The notes beneath the pieces are model-generated. The model saw only the letters and a program-made list of their open reading frames with translations. It was not told the origin of the DNA and searched no databases. Of a DNA stretch of 64,000 nt, positions 33,743 through 46,700 are shown in pieces. Within the stretch, counting starts at the first letter, position 1. Every line of letters begins with the position of its first letter. The DNA comes from Takakia lepidozioides (lineage: Eukaryota > Streptophyta > Takakiopsida > Takakiales > Takakiaceae), in the NCBI GenBank assembly GCA_030704615.1, contig CM060733.1:55180001-55244000 (forward strand). Reading direction: 5' to 3'. The translations under genes were made by a program, and so were the position numbers.

Positions 33743-36700
33743 ATGGCGGAAAACCCGAGCGCTACAGTGTACTGCCCTCCTCACGAGCATAGAGCTTCAT
33801 TTCCGTGCAGAGGGGACACCTGCCGGGTGATGGAGAAATATCTGTGCGTTCGATACCACCTGAAACCGGGGTCGGTTTTTTTGGAGGAGGAAAGGAAGGA
33901 CTCAAACGGCCTTGTTGTCGAGAGTATTGTTGTGCTCCACGATGATTTCGGCGATGGCAGGGAATGGCGAGTTCCACCATCGGACAGCGTCATATACAGG
34001 GCTGTTGGGGACTTCATTTGCCCGCCAAATGCACCGTCTATCCTGGCGCCTTCCACGAAACAATCCGCGAATCAGAGAGTGGGTACCTCAAAGAGAGAAG
34101 TCCGCAACGAAGTAAATCCAGAGCCGAACCCATCCATGAAGACGACCGAGAACCGGGGTTGTTCACAACCTGTCCGACTCAGACGAGGTCATGGAAGTTC
34201 CGAGGTCGTCCTGGAGATCAGGCAAGTCCTCAATGGACGTCAGTGGAGGAGGGAGTCATATTCCCAGCACGAGCACCGCAGTTCGATCTATTCTGAAATT
34301 CTGCGAGGGCTTCACCTGGAGGGACACCGGTCGGAGCTGGCCGGGCTGGACTACAGCAAGTTCGCAATTAAATCGGTTACATGCCTTCCCGCCGACGTCG
34401 ACGGTAATATCTTCTTTGAGTTCCCTCCTCGGGCGGACTACTCGAGGGCGTCCGGAATGTTGACAGATATGGATAGAAAACATGACGGTCATCCTTGGTG
34501 CGTTACCAAAACCACCAGCATGAAGATGCTTGATGGTGTGCGGGTGCGCTACGTTGTTTGTGCGGGCGCGTTGCGGTGTTTCTCCCCAACTTGCTTCCAC
34601 TTTAAATCCAGAGGTCACAGGAACGAGACCGATTGGACAGGCACAGCTCACCAACCATTTCGAGCTCAGGAGAAGGTTCCGAACTCCACATTTAAGTGTG
34701 CGCATTGCAAAGAACCACCACACTGCATGTCTGTTTGTAATGCCAAGCAGTTCTATGTGTTGCACCGTTTCCCTGACCTCACCCGAGCTTGCATACACGT
34801 TGGTTCCCATTGTCACAAATTGGCGAGGGGGAACTCGCGGGAGGCTGCCCACGAAGCAGAGCAGCTCGTTCAGGAGGAGGTTAAGTTGAGACCGGGTGCC
34901 AAACCCAAACAGATACAGCTCCAAGCCGCCCATAAGATGGCATTGGCCAGAATTATGTCGGAAGACGGCTCCGATAGAGTTCCTCTCGACGAGAAGGAAA
35001 TGGAGGCATTGCTGGAGTCGGTGTCCCACGTATGTTCACCGAATGTCCGAAACCACATTGTCTCATGCAAACAGAAAATTGGGCGTGGCTCGGATATGCA
35101 CTCCATTCTGGAGGTGAAGCGACGATGTGGATATGACTACATTCATGGAAGTAGGTTTCCAGGACAAGGGACTGAGGCAGATCGTTGTTTCGTATTCAAA
35201 ATGTCCACGTGTGGACCTGGCAGTGGCGTCGAACTGGTCGACAGGATGACGAGTGGGAACTTGTCAAACAGTTGGGTCATGTTCGACCATATCAAGCGAA
35301 TTACAAATCACCAGTGGGTGACAATGGGTGCACATGTCTACGACACCCACTGCAGGATGCTAATGACAATTGCTATTTGTGAGATGAAAGGAGAGGACAC
35401 ACAATCGGAGATGCTTCTTTGGCAGGGAATAAACGAACAGATGGCCAAGGCGGGATTGCCCCCTCCCAATTTCCGTGGTTTCATGGCGGACAACGCACAA
35501 GCAAATTGGGCTGCCATCCGAAGGGTGTACGGGCAAGACCCCAATGTTCCCATGGAAGGCAAGGAGAGATCTTGTGGGTTCCATTTTCTGCAGAGCCTTT
35601 CGCAGTACACAACCAGGCTCGTGGCGCCAGATTTCAGAGAGGAGCACCGTTCCATGTGCCTTGCGTGGAAGCGCGCTCCCACCTTGGATGATGCAGAGAC
35701 ACAGTTTGCATGCATACGGGCTTGGTGGACATCGTCAGGTGCTGTAAGGAAATCAGACGAAGGAGCAATGGTCAGTTGGCTAGCATGGTGGCATTATCGT
35801 TTCCTCCAGTTCGGCGACTATATGCGGGAGGTGAGTTGCACGAATTCGCGTCCCGTTGGATATTATTCTTGGCCATTTGTAACTTGCTTGTAACCTCAAC
35901 ATGTGCTTGTGCAGGAAATGTGTCTCGACTCCGACACCGACATGCCCACGACAAACATGGCCGAATCAGTGCACTCTTCCTGGCGTGCCTCCTCTGCGGC
36001 GCATCTGGTGGACATCCTCACTGCCACAACGGAGGACATTGTGAGGTCAATTATGCAGCAATGCAGGTACAACGAGTTCTTGAAAGGGAAACAGTGGGGC
36101 TTGGGGCCGGACAGGCAGGAAATGCTGATGCGGACTGCCTCCAGATCGAAGAATCCTCGGAAGTGGGCGGCGGCCTTGCGAGAGGGCCTTCGGGACACGC
36201 CATTGCTGCGAAGAGGCCAACATTTGGAAGGAGATGTTCATACCCGTCCAGTGAGACGAAGACTTGACGAGGCACCTGGCGGAGAAGAGGATTCATGGCG
36301 AGCTGACAAGAATATTCGCACGCTCCCTCGTGGTCCGGTGATGTTGTCCGAGGAGGTCTCGTCGAGCACCGAAGTCCTGCACGTTCAAGATCGCCATCTC
36401 CTTTGAGCACAGGGCGCGTGCCCCGGCAACATAACGAGCCATCTGTAGTAAAGCATACAACATTCCCATTGTGGAGACAAGAGTGTCGGAGTCACAGTGG
36501 AGAATTGCGAGGACATTGCCGGCATTTCGAGGGAAGTGTTGCGCCATCCGGGTGGATACGAGAGCACGCTGTGGTGAGATGATTCGGAGGAACCCACACG
36601 GTGCTGTACCTGCACCTTGTTTCAGCGGCAGATTTTTGACTCCCACATTTGCTCACGCCACAACGCAGACATTTTGGTTCTGTAGGCACGACATAATGAC

Positions 36701-37331
36701 CTGTGTATTTGGCAAGCCCAAGTACGGGATTCAGGGAATGCCGGAGCCTCCGGGCGTCTGGCCTGTTGCACCGGGTTGCAGCCTCTCTCAGAATGAGGCG
36801 GATGCTCTATCTGCAGCAGGATTTCGAATGGTGCAACGCACAGACATCCCGGCCCACGCATTTCCGGTTCCTCAGACCCAGCCATTGCAGACTGCTCGGT
36901 CCAGTAGAGACGGATTGGACAATTCTGCACATCCCACAATGCGATTCGGAAGAGTGAAGAGACGACACCCTCCCAACAAGTTGAATGAGACTCGGATTGC
37001 CAATGCTCTTGGGATGGCTTGCACTATTCAGAGCTCCGTGGACGTACCCCCACCCGGCCTTGGGCGTGTGTATCGGATGGCAACGGCCGGCTCGGCTGTA
37101 CGCGACGATGTATACACAATTACGATTGGAGTGGAGCCGACTTGCAACTGTACGGACTTCTCGTTGATGGAAGCAAAGAAGGGTTCGAAGTATTATCCGT
37201 GCAAGCATCTGTATTACATTTACCTGAAGAGGTTGAGGATGAACGTGACTATTGATGACTTTATTCATGCACCGGCGTTGAGCGTGAACGAGCTGCACAA
37301 ACTCCTCCTTAGGGATTCCAGAAATCATTGA
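33743..37331 (+). pseudogene. MULE-like transposase 2 (GCM/WRKY-type zinc region, DDE core, SWIM finger), near-intact
   Basis: The start at 33,743 (CCCATGGCG) is chosen because it aligns with the start of transposase 1. Exon 1 (33,743-35,830, 696 codons without a stop) holds an N-terminal domain, a Cys/His region (KHDGHPWC ... RCFSPTCFHF ... CAHCKEPPHC) and the first two catalytic acids: D at 35,285-35,287 (MFDHIKR) and D at 35,489-35,491 (FMADNAQ). An 84-base GT-AG intron joins exon 2 at 35,915, with E at 35,963-35,965 (NMAESVH). That frame stops at 36,406; the rest, including the SWIM finger (CNCTDF ... CKHLYYIY, about 37,143-37,212), is in another frame from about 36,432 to 37,331. One frame lesion near 36.4 kb is therefore the only obvious damage. 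Mutator-type transposases cut and paste DNA by binding terminal repeats. Confidence 0.87.
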
Positions 37332-37469
37332 TGGGGCAAACGGAATCCTCCATATGGATATTTTCAAATGCATTTTGCTGTATCAGACTTTTTTTTGCAG
37401 TGTAATGAAATGCACCCCAAAACTCCTGGAATGAGGCAATATTCCATTCAAACTGAGATCCAACAGAAG

Positions 37470-37862
37470 CATGGGGTGGAAAAATGGCGCCGAATTTCTC
37501 TTTTTGGGGCCGAAAAGCTAAGTCCCAACATGCACTGGTACCTGTGTTTGGGAAAAATGGCGCCGAATTTCTCTTTTTGGGGCCGAAAACTGGCTAAGTC
37601 CCAACATGCACTGGTAGAAAATGTTTGGCTAACCTGGTTGTCTGGAAAAATGGCGCCGAATTTCCCTTTTTGCCGAAAACTGGCTAAGTCCGAACATGCA
37701 CTGAAAAATGGCGCCGAATTACCTGTCATGAGGGGACCTATAGCCGCGGAATTCGGCACCATTTTTCGCCAGAGAGACCTATTGCCGCGAAATACGTCGC
37801 CGTTTTTTCAGGTTACGGACCCTATTACCGCGAAATTCGGCGCCATATTTGCACATGTCGCT
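37470..37862. repeat. GGCGCC palindrome array C downstream of transposase 2
   Basis: Five GGCGCC cores (near 37,486, 37,559, 37,651, 37,709 and 37,839) in the contexts AAAAATGGCGCCGAATTTC and AAATTCGGCGCCATATTTG, with GGGGCCGAAAACTGGCTAAG between. It shares two motifs with array A and probably marks the right subterminal region of unit 2. Confidence 0.82.
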
Positions 37863-38219
37863 GGGAATTGGCATGAGCGGAAGACGAAATATCATGAGCA
37901 CAACTGTCAAAAGTGCAATTTTCCCTTCAAGGGGCCGAATAATATATTTGTTTTCCTGACACATTGCATTTAAATTATTGTTTTTTATTGTTTTTTATTT
38001 TCGAAATTTGTACTTCTGCTCATGAAAACCGATTGTGTGTTACTACTCTGCTCATGCCGCTCATGCCGCTCATGCTCATGAAATAGTGCTCCTCATCCAG
38101 TCCTCCTTTCCAGTCATACTCTCTGACTCCTCGAGGTCTTCTTGTAGCAGGTAATCTACTAGATTTCTTTGTGGTAATTTGTATCTCGTGTATCCCATTA
38201 TGCACGGTTAGTAACTGCA
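37863..38219. other. Intergenic, no gene seen
   Basis: Includes a short GCTCATGCC tandem (about 38,050-38,075). The right end of unit 2 should lie here, but I cannot define a terminal inverted repeat. Confidence 0.4.
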
Positions 38220-41200
38220 GAATTCCAGTCATGGAATACCCTGGCCTGTTTCAGCCACGGACGTCCCAATATAAAGAGTAAGCCTCCATGAACTTCATCC
38301 ATTTTTAACACGTTACTGTGATCATAAGATCATTTTCTGTATCTGTATCTTAACTCCTCTTATTAATCCCAATGGCTGTACACTTCTTTGATCTGCCATT
38401 GTTACTGTAAATGGGGTTGGTTTTCATGTTACTTAGACCAAGCTTCTTCCTTAATTGGTCTGTCATGATATTTACTCCAACCACCATCTATCAGTACATC
38501 AGTTAGTTCTGTGCTTCCAATTCTCAATTGGATTACTGGCATAGAATCATCAAAGTCCATGACTGTTTCTCGCCCTTCCGGCTTCACATTATAACTGGTC
38601 ACTTGCTGTTCAGGTCTGTGTTTTCCTGTCTCTTGGGCAATTTGATTGATTGCTTGATACAGCCTGTGCCTACAATAAGGTGCCACAGCTAATAGCTGTC
38701 CAATGGTAATTTCTGCTTTGGTCTGACATATTACTTCAGCCAAAGTCTCCTCATTACTTTGCATGTCTGCATCTTCTTTTTTCCTTTCTTCTCACTCCCT
38801 TCTTCATCCGAATCAGAGGAATCTGCCACAAGAATATCAGTACTATTTTTGCATTTCCCTTATAGTATCTGCCACTTCCTTGTGCAGTTCCTTCTCATCT
38901 TCCAAGTCTCTTCATCTTCAGGCATATCATTGCACTTCATTCTCATCTTCTTCCTCTTCTACTGGAGGTATTAGTTTGGCTTTACTTCTTGTACTATCAT
39001 TGTACTTACTTCTGGTACAACACATGGCCTAACCATGTGAGCTGCCACCACTGGGCCCTCATTCACAGGAGCTCTCATCTCATTCTGGTGTCTTATCCAG
39101 AATGAACAGGCTGCCTTGCGATGTCCTGGCTGATTACAATAGTAACATAGCTCTTCACCATTGGGTCCTCGCCTTGGTCTGTTCTTGGATTATTTCTATA
39201 ATCCTGATTCCGGGCTGGTAATATTACCCAATATACCCCTCTGGAATTTCTTGTAATTCCCTCTTGAATTACCTCTCCCTTCCATGCCATTGTTATAACC
39301 ACCAGACCTACCATAGTGTCCTGATCATTGTTTCTTCTTGGCTGGGCTGCACCTGATGCACCCTTACTTGCCTAGGTTCTCTTGCAGCTGTCCTTCTGTT
39401 GTAGTAACAATTCTCAGTAGAATGGTTATCCATTTTACAGATAGTACAGTGTTTCTTCATGTGGCATTCTGTGGTGGTATGGCCTTCATTCTGGCACTTT
39501 GCACACCATACACCTTCCTCCAATGTGTTGCAGCCTCTGTGGCATACTTCTTCAAGATTTCTTCCAATTTTTTTTCATAGTTATCCCTCTTCAACTTCTC
39601 CTTTCTCTTACTCTTTCTTTTTAGTTCTTGCTCTTCTTCTTCATCTGACTCATCCTCAGAGTCCTCATCTTCTTTTTTTCTCTCTCCTGAGCATTCCCAA
39701 TTGCTCAATTCTGTTCGCAGTTTCAAATGCCCCTCCACTGTATTATGGGGTAACATATCCACTTTCTTTTGCAACTCTGGTCTTAGTCCACTCACAAACC
39801 AAGTCTTCTGTAACCCGGGTGCTGGTACTGCAGCCAGCTTTTTCATCATCAATTCCATCTTCTCCATATACTCTTCAACAGTTTCATGCTTCTTCTGCTT
39901 CAGCTGTTGTAAACTTCCATACACTTCATCCTCAGTTTTACTTGTCCTGAACCTATTTCGAAATGCTGTATTCAAGCCATTCCAGGTTAGGAAATGATTA
40001 TCAGGGAATCTTGCATACCATTCACTTGCTTTCTTGATAAGTGAACAAGGAAACAGTCTCATCTTGGCATCATCGCCATTCTCATTGTTCACTATACACA
40101 TGTGCTCAAATTGGCTAATGTGTACATCGGGATCCCCTTTTCCTGAATATATTGGAAAGGGTGGTTTTGCCCGTGTTGGTTGTAACGCCATCTGTGGCCC
40201 TACCTTCTGCCCACTGACAGGTGCTGGCACCCTTGCTGGTGCTGGTCCTTCTGGACCTGTTGTTTTTGGTGGATCTTCCACCAAGTGGTGGCCCTTGAGC
40301 ACTCCTGCTTCTGGCCCCACGATATTCACAGTATTCCCAGCTTCAGTTGCACTACTTCCCACACTCCCTGTCCCCCCAGAGCCAGATCCAGGCAGCCCGC
40401 CTGATCCCCTGAGCCGACACCTTCGTTGGCCTGTGATCCAAGTGCTCCACTTGATCCAGGTCCAACGGGTTGGGATGTCCTGGTTGTAGTCTCAACCTCA
40501 GCTGTTGGGTCTACTTCTTCATATTCTTCCTCTTCTAATTTCTTCTCTCTGTTTTCATCCTCCAAGTTCTGCCCTTGGGTTTCTTCTTCACTCATGTAAC
40601 TCAACTGTAATGGTGTTGGAGAGTCTGAACTCTCCGTTGGCTCTGCCACATCCTCTTCTCCTTCTTCACCTTCTGCTTCAGAAACTGGAGTTCCTGCTTT
40701 TGGTGTTCCATGCCAACTCTTATCAAAGATTTCTGTCAAGTCTTTTATCCAAGGATGTACCTCAGATCTTTCACCTCGTGATTGATCTTCTTCCTGTACC
40801 AATTCCCTTAATCTTTCTTGCAAAGAAACAGAAGGAGTGGCATCCAACTCTAGTTTCCGGTATAGGTGATGCACTCTTTGATCTTAATGGTGTGAGAGGT
40901 CCAGATGATTCCCCTATGTCTATTCCTCTCTCCCAAAGATATGGATAATTAGTTTTCAGATAGCTTTCTCTTTTTGCTGAATATCTCTATCGTCTAGCTT
41001 CTCTTTCATCACTCATGTCCCATGTCTTTCATTTCTTTTAATGTGGCAATAACCAAAACTCTCTTCTGTAATATCTCTCGTATATGCCTGGGTTTCTTTC
41101 AAGCTTCAATGCACCCTTGGCTATACTTGAAGTCTCCGTTACCATATAACCATATGGCAAACAAGTCTGAAAAGCTGTTCTTGGTGTGAGTTTGATCCAC

Positions 41201-41735
41201 AAAATATCCTTTGGAATCCAATTCTTTACCAGTACAAGCTCTTCATGCATATGAGTATAAACATTCACCTTTCTTTCTTCCCAGCCTTCAAACTCTACTC
41301 GTTTAATGGATAGCAATGCTATCACATAAACCAATGTTGGTAACCAACGTGCTCTTCCTCTACAGGCTACCTGATAAATCTTTATCACTCCTTTCTCCAG
41401 ACCCCATTCTGGATCAGCATCATGCACTCGTTTAAGAATATTTTCTTTACAACCGTCTGGCAATTCCAAGAACCTTTGAAAGAATTGTTTGGACAATCTT
41501 TCTTCCTTCGTTCCACAGGGAATTTGATTCACTTCAATTCTTTAATGGTCCAACCACCATGATCCCACCAGATGCTTGTCACATCTGGTTGTTCATGTCT
41601 CAGGTCCCCAGTATGGTCGCCAAATGTCGCGCGGCTTTTACTCACCCATCCCTTCGCTATTCGAGGCGGAAACTCCAAGATAGAAGAGTTGGAAATCTCT
41701 AAGTACTCAGCCCGCGCAGAACAATCAGTCATGAC
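38220..41735 (-). pseudogene. Ty3/gypsy gag-protease region
   Basis: Read leftwards: an N-terminal part (41,732-41,038) of unrecognised sequence; an acidic Pro-rich region (40,874-40,330); the retrotransposon gag domain (PIYSGKGDPDVHISQFE, ASEWYARFP, FRNRFRT; about 40,200-39,700); a basic coil; zinc knuckles CX2CX4HX4C (CAKCQNEGHTTTEC and CTICKMDNHSTENC; about 39,500-39,400); and an aspartic-protease-like end (LTDVLIDGG, about 38,465; LGRPWL in another frame near 38,260). No RT, RNase H or integrase follows; the element is cut off near 38.2 kb. Several frame breaks, so a dead fragment. Confidence 0.8.
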
Positions 41736-42226
41736 CTACAGCTAGTGTATCATGGGGGTGTTTCCTATTTGTTTCCCTTTTGGTATTCATTTAGCTATCT
41801 TACCATTGATAATTAAGTATCAGTTTGCTTTATCAATCTATTGGATTCCATCAGCTCATCCATTCATTCACAGCTTCACTCAGATCTCTCTACACGTGTG
41901 ATTGTATCGTAAAAGTATCCGATTATGATTTATCAGGTATCAGGCCGAAGCCATTGTGTCTCTAATCTGCTCTATAATATCATTATAGCCTTGCATATCA
42001 AGCATCTACTCATCATCTCTCTATCTTCACTTCCGTTCTTCATCTCTGCCCGATCCCCTCTCCTTCATGACCAAGAAATCCTTCTCCGAATGATCTCCCT
42101 CAATTCACCGTTTCTTCCCTTTATCTTCCTATCCGTGGTTCTAACCATTTCCCTCACTAACCGTCGTCTGTGAACTAACATGTTTCCCACAGTCGTTCCC
42201 TGTCCTGCTCTCCGTTCCCTATGATC
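41736..42226. other. Intergenic, possible remnant LTR
   Basis: AT-rich DNA upstream of the minus-strand gag, so a 5' LTR could be here. I could not find matching LTR ends. No gene. Confidence 0.35.
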
Positions 42227-42612
42227 GTGACAGCTGTGTCAAGCTGTGACTGGCTGTGTGAAATTGTGACGGGCTGTGACTGGCTGTGCGACTGTGTTTG
42301 GCTGTGTCGGGCTGTGACTGGCTGTGTGGCTGTGTTGGCTGTGTCGGGCTGTGTCGGCTGTGACGACTGTGACGGGCTGTGTCGGCTGTGTCTGCTGTGA
42401 CGACTGTAACGGGCTGTGATGACTGTGACGGGCTGTGTTGGCTGTGTCGGCTGTGACTACTGTGACGGGCTGTGTAACCCCCCTCTACAGTGCGCTGCTG
42501 TCACCCCTAAGGCTCCTGTTGGTCTCAGTGTTGGTCTCAGTCTGTGCAAAAATTAAGGGTACCCTACAGATCCCGTATAAGTGTCTAAGTCCCCGACAGT
42601 CCTCTAATAGAC
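42227..42612 (+). repeat. Left terminal inverted repeat of the 42.2-49.0 kb transposon
   Basis: Two parts: a minisatellite of about 10-base units (GGCTGTGACT / GGCTGTGTCG) from 42,227 to 42,475, then a unique part with CTGTCACCCCTAAG, AATTAAGGGTACCC, GTGTCTAAGTCC and GACAGTCCTCTAA to 42,612. The reverse complement of 48,620-49,035 gives the same blocks in the same order, including the minisatellite at the outer side. This defines an inverted terminal repeat about 0.4 kb long. Confidence 0.85.
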
Positions 42613-43250
42613 ATGCACGGCGGAAGTCTGCACCCAACTCCGTAATCAGCCACACTGAGAGACACCAATGTGAAAAACTGACTTCAAAGACAAGAAGCCA
42701 CAAGAAGCCGTATTGTCTTTGGATGAAAAGCAAACCCTGTACAAAATCTGAAGCCATCCATTATGGAAAGACGGTGACGGCCCCACGAGTCCAATAAAAA
42801 GGAAACCCCGAATCAAATTTGCTGCACTGCGCCAGAAGAGCACAGCACAAACAATGACACTCAGGGGGACACTTCGCACGAGGTGCGCAACACATTACAA
42901 TCACCGACACCAAGCTTTATATCGAAATCATTGTATTGCGTTGGCATCGGCGAAATATAAATCGCAAAATAGGCAGTACAACATATGTGGATGCTTATGT
43001 GAAGCATCACAATTATTGCCAATGTGAGTCCTGTTCAAAATTCGACTTGCGACAAATTTTTACGGCACTTCTCGATTTCCATGAATGCAAACAGCCATTC
43101 GTATATTGGCAGCCGGTGAAGTACATCTGACACATGCCACATCTTGACGGAACGACAATTAAAGTGCCACCACTAAGTTTTTTGGGTGATTGAGAAGCGG
43201 AGAAATGGATGAATTCCGCTCGCACATAATCATGACACCCGCATCCAAAT
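42613..43250. other. Left internal region of the 42.2-49.0 kb transposon
   Basis: No transposase remains here, although unit 2 has one divergent from the partner gene. The stretch presumably contains the partner-gene promoter. No recognisable element. Confidence 0.4.
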
Positions 43251-43329
43251 ATGGGCAACAATGTCCAAATTGTATTTTCGATACATGCCAAAGCAACTAT
43301 TGTTCCAAACGTCAAACTGGAGAGCTCTA

Positions 43330-43730
43330 GAGGCAGTGTAGGGAGCGTTTGTTTCCATGGGAGGAAGAAGAGAAGGAAGTCATTGTACTTTACTAGCACT
43401 AGGGACAGGAAGAGAGCCAGAGATAGAATGAGATTGGAAAGAGTAGATGAAGAGGGAAAGGAGGAAGAAGAGGGCAATGAGAAAAGATTGGCGATGTAGG
43501 AGCAGGATTTTGAAGAGGAACAACAGCCCCCCATCCTGTCGAGAACGGGTGAAGAGAAGACTGCATCCGAGGGAGAGACGGACGCTGAAGAGGATATTTA
43601 TGCCGGCCTCATGAAGAAACAGATTGTGGAAAAGAGGATGGAGGTGATGCTCCATAACATGCTCGGCGTAGACAGCAGTCCCAAGCGCAAAGGGTCTCTT
43701 GCGATTGGAGAGACTTCCAACGCAGCATAG
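43330..43730 (+). pseudogene. N-terminal exon of the partner gene in the 42.2-49.0 kb transposon
   Basis: The frame encodes KKRRKSLYFTSTRDRKRARDRM (Ser of the SLYFTS motif at 43,380), then an acidic linker. A TAG at 43,497-43,499 interrupts, but the same frame stays open beyond it (EEQQPPILSRTGEEKTASEG ... MKKQIVEKRMEVMLHNML) to a TAG near 43,728. It matches the exon at 24.6 kb and lies upstream, on the same strand, of the ParB exons at 47.26 kb, from which it is separated by the palindrome-rich intron. Confidence 0.6.
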
Positions 43731-43784
43731 AGAAAGGTACAAGAGTTGTTCACTGTGACCTTTTCTTTTGCTTCATGTTATGCT

Positions 43785-46700
43785 GGCACAGTGTGCGGTG
43801 CCGCACACTCTGTACGCTCCCTGTGTAGGATTAATTTGGGCTTGCCTTAGTTGTTATCAAGATGTTGCGGAGTCAGAAATCAGGTGAATGAGTAATTTTC
43901 ATATCTCAAATGAAGAGGAGGTGAAGGTGCAATACTATGAACAACCATAACCCTGTGTTGTGAAGTGGCAGAACAGTGTGCAGCACCGCACACTATTTAT
44001 GCTTCCAACAACACCCTGATTTTGTAAACCCAGCAAGCCACTTTTTGGAACGGTAGGAACATTGTGCGATGCCGCACAGGGTTAGTGCAGCCATCTCATC
44101 ACTGCGAAAATGTATCCCCTTCAATCATGGAAAACAAGTTCTGGTTCCCGCACACTCATTCTGCCACTTTCCATGGTAGGGTTATGTTAAGGGTACAGTT
44201 GTTTAGGGTTTGCTGGTTGTGAGATGTAGCTATCCACATCTACTCCCCCAAACTTCAAACATAGCCAAATGGAAGTTTTCTATTTTCTATTTTTTCTGTC
44301 AAAATGTACCCCTCCAGGAGTGTATTTCAGGCATCAATCACACCTAAGTTGAAGCACCAAATAGTGTGCGGCACCGCACATTGTTTGTGCCCCCCCGATT
44401 CAGACGTATCTATTTGAACTATAGCCCCCATATCTTTTGTTTGATCCAGCGACCTCTTTCTACAGGGCTTTAATAATATGGCAATGCTAGCTGGAAATAG
44501 TGTGCGGCACCGCACACTGTTCCAACCCGTCATCATTGGTCTTTAAGTCCTTGAAATGCATGCACTTAGCACATTCTATCAGGCTACAGTCACACTGAAA
44601 TGTCAGCACTGTTTGTGCACCTCTTCAATTCATGAAAAAAACCAGAATGGAGCACGAAACAGTGTGCGGCACCGCACACTGCTTTGCTCCCCTTAAACAA
44701 TCGTATTCGTTTGAACTTAGGCCCCAGCTCCTCTGTTTCAGTCCAGTCACCTCTCTTTATCCCCCTTGAGTCATATTGAAATGCATGATGGAAACAGGGC
44801 TTGAACAATATCAAAATGCACGCTTGGAATAGTATGCGGCACCGCACACTGTATGAGCCCGACATCAATGTTCTTCTTTCCTTTCAAATGTAGGCACTTA
44901 GTACACTCTTCCAGTTTTCATTCACATTGAAATGTTTGCACGGAACAGCTTTTTCCTTTCGTCTCTTTCGTTTCTTTCGTACCTCTTCTGCATTTAGTTT
45001 AAGGCCTGCATCAAGCCAAAATGGAACCACAATACAGTGTGCGGCACCGCACACTGTTTATGCCCCCCTGAAACAATCATTTTATGTTTGAATTGTAATC
45101 CCCGGGTCCTCCTTTGGAGTTCACTCAGCTTTGTGTATCCACCTTGAATCATATTGAAATGCATGCTCCAAACAGTGCGCGGCACCGTACACTGTTTGAG
45201 CCCCTCTTAAATGTAAATTTTCTGTTTGAAATGTGAGCACTCAACACATTCTTGCATGCGTAACTAATACTTGAATGACAGCACAAAACAATGTGCGGCA
45301 CCGCACACTGTTTGTGCCCCCCAGGAACGCTCTCTTTTGGTTGAACATGTGTCCCTTACGGTGTGTAAAACAGCCTAGAATTAGAGGAAAATGGCAGCAC
45401 AAAACAGTGTGCGGCACTGCACACTGTTTGTGCCCCCCAGGAACAATCTCTTTTGGTTGAGAATGTGTCCCTTCTGCTATGTGAATTTGTCTAGAAACAG
45501 GCAAAATGGCATCATGAAACAGTGTGTGGCACAGTACACTGTTTGAGATCCCCTGGAACGATCTCTTTTGGTTGAAAATGTATCTCTTCTGGTGTGTGAA
45601 GTAGGCTACAATCAGGGCAAAATGGCAGCACGAAACAGTGTGCGGTGCCGCACATTGTTTGTGTTCCCCTGGAACGATCTCTTTTGATTGAAATATGTGC
45701 CTCTTCTGCTCTGTGAAGATGTCTAGAATCGGGGCAAAATGGCATCACGAAACAGTGTGCGGCACCGCACACTGTTTGAGATCCCCTGGAACGATCTCTT
45801 TTGGTTGAAAATGTATCCCTTCTGGTGTGTGAAGCAGGCTACAATCAGAGCAAAATGGCAACACGAAACAGTGTGCGGCACCGCACACTGTTTCTGCCCC
45901 CCTGGAACTCGCTCTTTTGGTTGGAACTGTACCTCTTCATGTGTTTTTTCCAAGATTGAAATGGCAGCTTCTAACAGGAGAGCTCATATTCTGTCAGATA
46001 CCAACGCAATTCCATCAGTGACGAAGGTCAACGAAGGTGAACAAGAACATTTCAATCTGCCCAATGAACCTGCCCGGAAAAAAATAAATTTTAGAGTTTG
46101 AAATTGAATAAAAGATCACATTCCAAAAAGCGAAAAGTACCTTATACAAGGATAGAAGAGCTACCTTCGTTCAACTTAGGTCCAACAAATTTATATATTT
46201 TTCACCAGCATCATTGGACATTTCCATAGCATACGTTAATCCAAGCTAGAGATTAAAACGGCTAAAAAACATGCAGAATTCTTCCACGTTCGTGCAGAAT
46301 TCTTTCCACATTAGAAGTCCATATCTCATGTTGGTTTTTATTTTTATTTTTTTCCCCAACATCCATTTATTTCGTTTTTACCTTTATGTTCTCCCGCTCA
46401 GCCTCCACCTTCGGCAGCCAAAGGTGCACGTCAATACAATGTTGGTTTTATTTTTATTTTTATTTTATTTTCGACATCCGTTCATTTCGTTTTTACCTAT
46501 ATGTTCTACCGCTCAGCCTCCACCTTCGGCAGCCAAAGGTGGCATGTCAGTACAATCCCGTGTCATTTTTCATTAATGTTTCTCACAAATCCAAGCATAC
46601 AATTACGGGCAGCCCGAGAAAAAATATTATATTGCCATGTGGCCGCCGTTTGCGCATCCACGTCACACTGATGGCTGATGACTGATGGCTGATAGCTGAT

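Noticed and set aside
42227-42475. Independent satellite at 42.2 kb
   Set aside because: Its reverse complement, together with the adjacent unique block, recurs at 48.6-49.0 kb, so it is part of a terminal inverted repeat.
45241-45953. Several 60-90 codon frames around 45-46 kb
   Set aside because: They translate the 116-base tandem unit and its palindrome; no independent coding signal.
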